Part shown: piece by piece, positions 6,975 through 11,692 of the stretch
Position numbering within the stretch: position 1 is the stretch's first letter
Layout of the letters: each line of letters starts with the position of its first letter
NCBI GenBank assembly: GCA_963205465.1
Contig: CAUJKG010000213.1
Coordinates: 1-11,692 of the forward strand
Length of the DNA stretch: 11,692 nt
Direction of reading: 5' to 3'
Source of the DNA: Pseudomonadota bacterium
GTDB taxonomy: Bacteria; Pseudomonadota; Alphaproteobacteria; Rhizobiales; Xanthobacteraceae
Translations under genes and position numbers: made by a program
The notes under the pieces: generated by a model
The model's input: only the letters and a program-made list of their open reading frames with translations
The model's database searches: none
Told to the model about the DNA's origin: nothing

Positions 6975-7769
6975 TCAGGCCGCTTCCAGCACCATAGGCC
7001 CGTAGCGCCGGAGCTTGTCGTAGGTCTCGAAGCCAAGCCGCTGATAGACCGGCTCGCCGAATTTGCTTGCCTGCAAGGTGACAACCGTTGCGCCCGCCTC
7101 GAACGCGGCGTTGGTCGAATGCACGGTCAGGAGCGCGGCAAGGCCCAGGCGTTGCGCGTCCGGCCGCGTGCCGATCCAGTAAAGTCCCGCGCACTTTCCG
7201 GTCGTCAGAACAACGGCGGTCGCAAGCGGCGTCTCGTCGCGATAGGCGATGTAACCGATCCCATCCTTGCCGAAGAGCGCTTCGGGTTTTGAGAACATCG
7301 CGCGCGTATGCACTTCCGGCAGCCCGAGCATCGCGTAAGCAAGAACACTCACCTCGACGAAGTCTTCCAGATGCTTTGCGCTCCGCATGATTTCAATGCG
7401 GACGCCGTCCGGCGTCTGCCGCGAAGCCAGCGGCTTCGTCACCGACATGCACGGAATTGCAAAACGCGTTTCATAGCCGTTCGCGAGCAGATATTCCTCG
7501 AGATCGCGGTCTTGTTTTTCGATGACCGAGAAGGTGAACATGCGCTGTCTCGGCGCGAAGAAGGCGCGCGCGGCCTCGTCCATGTCCTTCGGTTTTATCG
7601 AGAGCTCGTTGCGCGCGGCCGCGTTCCAGTAGCTTCCCGGAAAATTGCTTGCGCCCGCGACCAGCAGGATGCCATCGCGATCCCGCACCTCGCAGGGAGT
7701 TTGGAAGGAGGCATGAACGCGAATGGATTCCAGATAATTCCGGTTCGAAAGCTGTTCGACTTGATTCAT
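6975..7769 (-). CDS. GNAT-family N-acetyltransferase
   Basis: A 264-residue cytosolic protein with a C-terminal GNAT domain transferring acetyl (or another acyl) from CoA to an unknown acceptor. Motif A spans about 194-227 (AGLYWIGTRPDAQRLGLAAL), with Gln206-Arg207-Leu208-Gly209-Leu210-Ala211 as the pyrophosphate-binding loop. Motif B follows as LQASKFGEPVYQRLGFETYD (232-251), typical of GNAT enzymes. The first 120 residues form a less conserved N-terminal region, including FPGSYWNAAAR (43-53); this could be a degenerate second GNAT domain, but I cannot confirm that. The ATG at 7769 has no close Shine-Dalgarno (AGGAC lies about 20 nt upstream), so the start is less certain, though no other start codon is near in frame. 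Convergent with the Nramp-like gene and divergent from the exported hydrolase across 111 bp. The substrate cannot be inferred. Confidence 0.85.
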   Translation of the reverse strand: MNQVEQLSNRNYLESIRVHASFQTPCEVRDRDGILLVAGASNFPGSYWNAAARNELSIKPKDMDEAARAFFAPRQRMFTFSVIEKQDRDLEEYLLANGYETRFAIPCMSVTKPLASRQTPDGVRIEIMRSAKHLEDFVEVSVLAYAMLGLPEVHTRAMFSKPEALFGKDGIGYIAYRDETPLATAVVLTTGKCAGLYWIGTRPDAQRLGLAALLTVHSTNAAFEAGATVVTLQASKFGEPVYQRLGFETYDKLRRYGPMVLEAA

Positions 7770-7880
7770 CGGCTGGGGATCGCGTTTCGTCCTGAAGAAT
7801 TGATAGCGGCAATCCCGATGAGCGCCTAGCGCCGCCCGTGCATTCGCGGCAAATTCTCTCGCCCTGCACACGGACGAGTC

Positions 7881-8846
7881 ATGCGCAATGTTCTGAAAGT
7901 TCTGTTCTGCCTGGCGGCAACGGCCGGCTTCGCCGCGATCGCAGAAGCCCAGATCCGCTTCGAAGTGCATCCGGTGCAGACCCGAAGTCCTACGATGCTC
8001 CAGTTCCTGAACGATGCGAAAGATGCGCGTCCCGCGCAGATTGCGGGCGAATTGCGTTTCCCGCTCTTCGGCGAAACGCGCATGCCCGCCGTCATCCTTG
8101 TTCACGGCTCCGGCGGCATCGGCAGCAACGTCAGGGACTGGGCGGACCTGCTGAACAAGCAGGGCTATGCCGTCTTTCTGCTCGACAGTTTCAGCGGCCG
8201 CGGCATCACCAGCACGGTGGCAGATCAAACCCAGCTTTCCGCGAGCGCGATGCTTTACGATTCCTGGCGCGCCCTTGAAATGCTCGCAAAGCACCCCCGG
8301 ATCGACCCTGGCCGGATCGCTATCATGGGTTTCTCGAAGGGGGGCTTCGCCGCGCTCTATTCCGCGCTGACGCGCTTCCAGAAACTGCATGGTCCGCAGG
8401 ACCTGAAATTCGCGGGGCACATCGTGTTCTATGCGGCGTGCAATACTTCGTTCGCCGAAGATCTCGTTACCGACAAGACGCCGATCCGCTTCTTCCACGG
8501 TCTTGCCGACGACTACACGCTCGCCGAGCCTTGCCGGACCTATGCGAGCAAGCTGAAGGAAACCGGCAACGATGCCGTCTTTTTCGGTTACGCCGGCGCG
8601 CATCACGCCTTTGATGCTGCCGGGCTTTCCCGTCCGCTCAAACTCCGCAATGCCGTTACGGCGCGCACGTGCCGCATCACGGAACGGCCGCGCGGCGCGC
8701 TGGTGAACGAAGAAACCGGAAAGACCCCCACTCTCAGCGATCCCTGTATTGAACGGGGCGCGACCATCGCCCATAGTGCCGCCGCACTGGCGGCGTCGCG
8801 AAAAGAAGTCGCCGCATTTCTCAAGGCGCTATTCAAGAAACCATAA
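7881..8846 (+). CDS. Exported dienelactone-hydrolase-family alpha/beta hydrolase
   Basis: A 321-residue serine hydrolase with a Sec signal peptide: MRNVLK, hydrophobic core to about residue 20, probable cleavage after AEA (23), mature start QIRFEV. It should therefore act in the periplasm or outside the cell, unlike the cytosolic classical dienelactone hydrolase with its nucleophilic Cys. The oxyanion-hole strand is VILVHGSGGIGSN (71-83). The nucleophile is Ser152 in GFSKGG, the acid is Asp210 or Asp211 in GLADDYT, and the base is His242 in GAHHAFD. An extra C-terminal extension (about 255-321) with two cysteines (263, 288) makes it longer than the 230-290 residues usual for the family. It is followed 14 bp later by the MaoC gene, suggesting an operon. 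The natural substrate (an ester, lactone or peptide-like bond) is unknown. Confidence 0.88.
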   Translation: MRNVLKVLFCLAATAGFAAIAEAQIRFEVHPVQTRSPTMLQFLNDAKDARPAQIAGELRFPLFGETRMPAVILVHGSGGIGSNVRDWADLLNKQGYAVFLLDSFSGRGITSTVADQTQLSASAMLYDSWRALEMLAKHPRIDPGRIAIMGFSKGGFAALYSALTRFQKLHGPQDLKFAGHIVFYAACNTSFAEDLVTDKTPIRFFHGLADDYTLAEPCRTYASKLKETGNDAVFFGYAGAHHAFDAAGLSRPLKLRNAVTARTCRITERPRGALVNEETGKTPTLSDPCIERGATIAHSAAALAASRKEVAAFLKALFKKP

Positions 8847-8860
8847 CGGAGTTTCGCGAA

Positions 8861-9331
8861 ATGTCCGCGAAGGAAACGCTCACCGTCGATCAGATCAAGG
8901 CGCGCATCGGCCAGAACATCGGCACCTCGAAATGGTTCGCAGTCGATCAGAAACGGATCGACGAATTTGCGCATGCGACCGAGGATCATCAGTTCATTCA
9001 CGTCGATGAAGCGCGCGCCAAGGCGGAAACGCCGTTCGGCGGCACCATCGCGCACGGCTTTCTTACGCTCTCGCTGCTGGCGCCGATGGGCTATGACGCG
9101 CTGCCCGCGATCGCGAACCGGGCAATGGGCATCAATTACGGTCTCGACAAGGTGCGCTTCCTCAACCCGGTGCGCGCGGGCTCGAAGGTGCGCGGGCATT
9201 ACAAGCTCGTGGATGTCACACAACGCTCCGAGAAGGAACTGTTGTTCAAGTATGAAGTGACGGTCGAGATCGAGGGCCAGGCGCGCCCTGCCCTCATCGC
9301 GGAATCGCTCGGCATGGCCGTGCTGCAATGA
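8861..9331 (+). CDS. MaoC-type (R)-enoyl-CoA hydratase-like protein
   Basis: A 156-residue single hot-dog-fold protein of the MaoC/NodN group. The hydratase motif is present as FAHATEDHQFIHVD (36-49): Asp42 and His47 have the same 5-residue spacing as catalytic Asp31 and His36 of Aeromonas PhaJ. FGGTIAHGFLTLSLL (59-73) is the second conserved block. Such enzymes hydrate trans-2-enoyl-CoA to (R)-3-hydroxyacyl-CoA, so it could supply PHA precursors, or act on CoA-bound degradation intermediates. The hydratase motif deviates from the classical GDxNPxH form (DHQFIH), as in NodN-type proteins, so PhaJ activity is not assured. The ATG is preceded by GGAG with 8 nt spacing. It lies 14 bp after the exported hydrolase and overlaps the epoxide-hydrolase-like gene by 4 bp. 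Confidence 0.88.
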   Translation: MSAKETLTVDQIKARIGQNIGTSKWFAVDQKRIDEFAHATEDHQFIHVDEARAKAETPFGGTIAHGFLTLSLLAPMGYDALPAIANRAMGINYGLDKVRFLNPVRAGSKVRGHYKLVDVTQRSEKELLFKYEVTVEIEGQARPALIAESLGMAVLQ

Positions 9332-10251
9332 ACGACCCCTTGATGGATCTGATCGCAGGCTCGGGCGCGGTAAGTCCGGACCCGCTGCTTTCCATCGAAG
9401 ATCGCGTCGAGCACAAATTCGCGGACAGCGACGGCGTGAAGATTCACTACGCCGCCTTGGGTTCGGGGCCGCTCGTGATCATGATGCATGGCTTTCCCGA
9501 TCACTGGCTGACCTGGCGTCACCAGATCGACGCGCTCTCGAAACAGTTTCGCGTCTGCGCGCTTTCGATGCGCGGCTACGACCGGAGCGACAAGCCCAAG
9601 GGCGTCGAGAATTATTCGATGCGCAAGCTGGTCGGCGATTGTGCGGCCGTGATTGCCGCCGAAGGTGCTCAGAAAGCCACGATCATCGGACACGACTGGG
9701 GTGGCGCCACCGCGTGGAATGTCGGCATGCGCCGGCCGGACCTCACCGAGCGGCTGATCGTGCTGAACATGCCCCACCCCTGGACGCTGGCGAAGCTGCT
9801 CGCGGAAAACCCGGAGCAGCAAAAGAACTCCCAATACGCGCGCAATTTTCAGGACCCGGAATTCTACAAGCAGATTTCGCTGGAGCGGCTCGGCGCCTGG
9901 GTCGGCGATCCGGAGGCGCGCAAGCGCCATCTGGAGGCAATGCGGCGCTCCGACCCGCAGGCGATGCTGCATTATTATCAGGCGAACTACCCGGCTCCGC
10001 CTTATGTGACGCCGTCAGCCCCGCCGCCGCGCGTGAAGGCCCCCACGCTCCTGATCCACGGCATGGAAGACAAGGCGCTCCTTGCCGAGGGCCTCAACGG
10101 CGTCTGGAACTTCGTAGAACCGGATTTCGCGCTCGCGACGATCCCCGGCGCGGGGCATTTCGTGCAGCAGGACGCGGCCGACGCCGTCAGCCGCACGATC
10201 CTGGCCTGGCTCAATCGCTCAGCGCGATCCAAAATCCCCGCTCACACGTGA
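9328..10251 (+). CDS. Epoxide-hydrolase-like alpha/beta hydrolase
   Basis: A 307-residue cytosolic alpha/beta hydrolase of the epoxide hydrolase/haloalkane dehalogenase group. The oxyanion motif is HGFPDHW (54-60). The nucleophile is Asp123 in GHDWGG, not Ser, which marks the epoxide hydrolase/dehalogenase branch. The acid is probably Asp248 in GMEDKAL, and the base His277 in GAGHFVQQD. Lid tyrosines Tyr216-Tyr217 (LHYYQANY) fit the epoxide-opening tyrosine of epoxide hydrolases better than the Trp/Asn halide site of dehalogenases. Fluoroacetate dehalogenase-like activity remains possible, since these share DWGG. The start ATG overlaps the MaoC stop (ATGA at 9328-9331), indicating translational coupling, so the two products probably serve one pathway. 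Asp123 is preceded by an N-terminal stretch of about 30 residues that is poorly conserved; a start at Met6 cannot be excluded. Confidence 0.9.
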   Translation: MNDPLMDLIAGSGAVSPDPLLSIEDRVEHKFADSDGVKIHYAALGSGPLVIMMHGFPDHWLTWRHQIDALSKQFRVCALSMRGYDRSDKPKGVENYSMRKLVGDCAAVIAAEGAQKATIIGHDWGGATAWNVGMRRPDLTERLIVLNMPHPWTLAKLLAENPEQQKNSQYARNFQDPEFYKQISLERLGAWVGDPEARKRHLEAMRRSDPQAMLHYYQANYPAPPYVTPSAPPPRVKAPTLLIHGMEDKALLAEGLNGVWNFVEPDFALATIPGAGHFVQQDAADAVSRTILAWLNRSARSKIPAHT

Positions 10252-10262
10252 TTGATCGGACA

Positions 10263-10277
10263 CCGCTTCTCAAGCGG
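10263..10277 (+). terminator. Possible weak terminator hairpin after the hydrolase cluster
   Basis: ccgctt-ctc-aagcgg is a perfect 6-bp stem with a 3-nt loop, 11 bases after the epoxide-hydrolase-like stop. No T-run follows (a GC-rich stretch does), so it would be at best a partial or Rho-assisted terminator between the hydrolase cluster and the TPR genes. Confidence 0.3.
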
Positions 10278-10327
10278 CGGCCGGGGCCGTAGGATCGCTC
10301 GAACCAATAAACTTGCAGGGAATCGCC

Positions 10328-10870
10328 ATGCGCCGTTTGGGGCTCGCGGCACTTCTGACCGCCTTTGCCTTGTTCTCACCCGGTACCGTTTCGGCGCAGA
10401 CGCCGGACGACTGCTATAAGGCCGGCCTGCAGGACGACGACAACGAGTTGATCCGCATTTGCACCGCGGTGCTGGAAAAAGGCGGCCTTGAGGGCAATAT
10501 CCTTTCCACCACCCTCTCGAACCGCGGCCTTGGCTATTTGCGCAGCGGACAATATGACAAAGCGATCATCGACTTTTCGGAAGCGATCCTGATCAATCCG
10601 AAGAACCCCTTCGCCTTCGATAACCGCGGCGACGCCTGGCGCGAGAAGAAAAACTTCGACCGCGCGCTTGCCGACTACAACGAAGCGCTGGCGATCGAAC
10701 CCACCTTCACGAGCTCGCTGCTCAATCGCGGCATTACCTACGAACTCGCCGGCGACAAAGCGAAAGCGCGGGCCGACTACGAAGCCGCACTCAATCAAAA
10801 AGGCGACCGCGCCATCGACAAGTGGGCGCGCGAACAGGCGAAAAACCGCCTCGACAAACTCGGGCGCTGA
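10328..10870 (+). CDS. Exported tetratricopeptide repeat protein (TPR copy 1)
   Basis: A 180-residue protein with a Sec signal peptide (MRRLGLAALL..., cleavage probably after VSA, residue 23), so it is likely periplasmic. The mature part begins with a short segment holding two cysteines, Cys29 and Cys45, likely to form a disulfide. Three consecutive 34-residue TPR units follow at about 61-94, 95-128 and 129-162, with LSNRGLGYLRSGQYDKAIID and FDRALADYNEALAIEP as clear repeats, then a final helix ending KNRLDKLGR. TPR arrays bind protein partners; the partner is unknown. The ATG at 10328 has AGGGA 6 nt upstream. It starts 76 bp after the hydrolase cluster, so it may have its own promoter. It is about 60% identical (my hand count over some 156 aligned residues) to the next gene, 32 bp downstream, so the pair arose by tandem duplication. 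Confidence 0.9.
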   Translation: MRRLGLAALLTAFALFSPGTVSAQTPDDCYKAGLQDDDNELIRICTAVLEKGGLEGNILSTTLSNRGLGYLRSGQYDKAIIDFSEAILINPKNPFAFDNRGDAWREKKNFDRALADYNEALAIEPTFTSSLLNRGITYELAGDKAKARADYEAALNQKGDRAIDKWAREQAKNRLDKLGR

Positions 10871-10902
10871 CGCGCCGCAAGGGATCAAACAGGAAAGCGA
10901 CC

Positions 10903-11613
10903 ATGAAGAAAACACCCGCCCTCGCATTCGCAATCTTGCTCTCGGCAGCGGCGCTGCCTGCTGCGGCGCAGACGCCCGAGGATTGCTTTCAGGCAACCCT
11001 GAAGACCGACGATCAGGCGATCATCCGCGTCTGCACGCAGGCGCTGGATCGCGGCGGGCTCAACGACCGCACGCGCTCGATCACGCTGTCCAACCGGGGC
11101 TTGGGCTATCTGCGCAGCAAGGACTTCGACAAGTCGATCATCGATTTTTCGGAGGCGTTGCTCATCGATCCGAAGAATGCCTTTTCGTTCAACTTCCGTG
11201 GCGAAGCCTGGCGCGAGAAAGGCAACTTCGACCGCGCGCTCGCCGACTTCGAAGACGCACTCGGGGTCGATCCCGGATTCACCGCCGCGTTCTACAATCG
11301 CGGCCTCACCTATGAGCGGCAGGGAAATCCCACCGCCGCGCGCGCGGAATATCAGCGGGCAATCGCACTGAAAGGCGACCGCCCGATCGACAATTGGGCG
11401 CGCGACCGCGCCAACGAGCGTCTAACCGCGCTCGGCGATGGCCCGCAGCAGCAACAACAGCAGCAGCAAACGCAGCCACGTAACGACGACCGCGGCCGCG
11501 ATCGTGATCGCAACGACCGCACCACGCAGCAAAATCAGCAGCAGCAGCAGCAACAGCAACAAAACAACGAACCGAGTCGCGGCAACGAAGGCAGTTATCA
11601 GCGCCGCCGTTGA
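10903..11613 (+). CDS. Exported TPR protein with glutamine-rich tail (TPR copy 2)
   Basis: A 236-residue paralogue of the preceding protein. The signal peptide ends near residue 22 (MKKTPALAFA..., LPAAA then QTPEDC). Cys28 and Cys45-equivalent Cys44 keep the same 16-residue spacing as in copy 1. Three TPR units lie at about 60-93, 94-127 and 128-161 and align to copy 1 without gaps. The proteins part company at residue 179. Copy 2 adds about 57 residues made of eight Gln (182-189), an Arg/Asp-rich linker with an RDRDRND-type pattern, a second run of nine Gln (212-220), and SYQRRR at the end. The tail is almost certainly disordered; its role is unknown. The ATG at 10903 has AGGA 8 nt upstream. 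The 32-bp gap suggests co-transcription with copy 1. Two hairpins follow the stop. Confidence 0.9.
   Translation: MKKTPALAFAILLSAAALPAAAQTPEDCFQATLKTDDQAIIRVCTQALDRGGLNDRTRSITLSNRGLGYLRSKDFDKSIIDFSEALLIDPKNAFSFNFRGEAWREKGNFDRALADFEDALGVDPGFTAAFYNRGLTYERQGNPTAARAEYQRAIALKGDRPIDNWARDRANERLTALGDGPQQQQQQQQTQPRNDDRGRDRDRNDRTTQQNQQQQQQQQQNNEPSRGNEGSYQRRR
11446..11562 (+). repeat. CAG/CAA repeat tracts encoding two polyglutamine runs
   Basis: Two trinucleotide tracts in the same reading frame: 11446-11469 (8 codons) and 11536-11562 (9 codons), each mixing CAG and CAA. Gains or losses of triplets by slippage would change only the number of glutamines and not the frame, so length variation between strains is plausible. 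Confidence 0.9.
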
Positions 11614-11633
11614 AGCGGGATCAGAACCCGCTT
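11613..11633 (+). terminator. Hairpin directly after the TPR copy 2 stop
   Basis: aagcggg-(7 nt)-cccgctt forms a 7-bp stem beginning at the last base of the stop codon, with the terminal TTT forming the only T-run. It is a likely Rho-independent terminator for the TPR pair, though the T-tract is short. Confidence 0.5.
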
Positions 11634-11654
11634 TCGCTCGTGCTATGAAAATAT

Positions 11655-11686
11655 GAACCCGAAAAGCGGAAACGCTTTTCGGGTTC
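11655..11686. terminator. 14-bp perfect hairpin with GAAA loop
   Basis: A perfect 14-bp inverted repeat (left arm 11655-11668, right arm 11673-11686) closes a GAAA (GNRA) tetraloop. The right arm contains TTTT and is followed by ttcc; read on the other strand the hairpin is followed by a T-rich stretch (CATATTTTC). It could therefore terminate transcription from both sides, back-stopping the TPR genes and ending a convergent gene to the right of the window. It could also be a copy of a dispersed palindromic element. Confidence 0.55.
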
Positions 11687-11692
11687 TTCCGA

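Noticed and set aside
7770..7880. Promoters in the GNAT-hydrolase divergent spacer
   Set aside because: A TTGATA (7799-7804 region) is visible but no acceptable -10 box lies at the right distance; no dyad stands out.
7770..8774. Upstream extension of the GNAT frame across the exported hydrolase
   Set aside because: Antisense to the well-supported hydrolase; the GNAT protein starts naturally at the ATG at 7769.
10822..10902. Upstream start of the second TPR gene inside the first
   Set aside because: It would place 27 residues before a complete signal peptide; the ATG at 10903 has a good ribosome site.
1..11692. Defence system, toxin-antitoxin pair, mobile element, prophage or CRISPR array
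   Set aside because: No nuclease, helicase, integrase, transposase, small toxin/antitoxin pair, or spaced repeat array was seen; all substantial open frames are metabolic, transport or TPR genes.

Overview
The window looks like ordinary chromosome from a GC-rich alphaproteobacterium, most likely a member of the Hyphomicrobiales (Bradyrhizobium/Rhodopseudomonas/Xanthobacteraceae-like). This is inferred from the strong G/C third-position bias, the aminotransferase-hom-glpX gene order, a class I PHA synthase, and small exported TPR proteins with a cysteine pair. I see no tRNA, rRNA, CRISPR array, transposase, integrase or phage gene, and no compositional break that would mark a recent insertion. 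There is no gene-free stretch over 300 bases.

Left part (1-3682, minus strand): a small TTG-started lipoprotein gene, then a tight amino-acid/central-metabolism operon. The operon runs class I PLP aminotransferase (AlaC/DapL-like), homoserine dehydrogenase (hom), class II fructose-1,6-bisphosphatase (glpX). glpX runs off the left edge of the window, so its C-terminal part is missing. Gaps inside the operon are 19 and 7 bp.

Middle (3683-6970, plus strand): a 132-bp divergent spacer with two inverted repeats, then a complete class I polyhydroxyalkanoate synthase (phaC, Cys338-Asp493-His521). A TTG-started Nramp-superfamily transporter follows. It lacks two of the three side-chain metal ligands of classical Nramp proteins. 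A GNAT acetyltransferase gene converges on it with only 4 bp between the stops.

Right part (6975-11692): divergent from the GNAT gene runs a compact three-gene plus-strand cluster. It holds an exported dienelactone-hydrolase-like enzyme, a MaoC-type hydratase, and an epoxide-hydrolase-like alpha/beta hydrolase whose ATG overlaps the hydratase stop. Two tandem paralogous exported TPR proteins follow; the second has gained a glutamine-rich C-terminal tail. The window closes with two hairpins, the last with a 14-bp perfect stem and a GAAA loop.

Functionally this is housekeeping: aspartate-family amino-acid synthesis, gluconeogenesis, carbon storage, metal transport and a small hydrolase cluster. 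I did not find a convincing new multi-gene system. The points most worth a second look are the atypical Nramp ion site, the duplicated Cys-pair TPR proteins with the polyglutamine tail, the terminal hairpin, and the repeats in the two intergenic regions.
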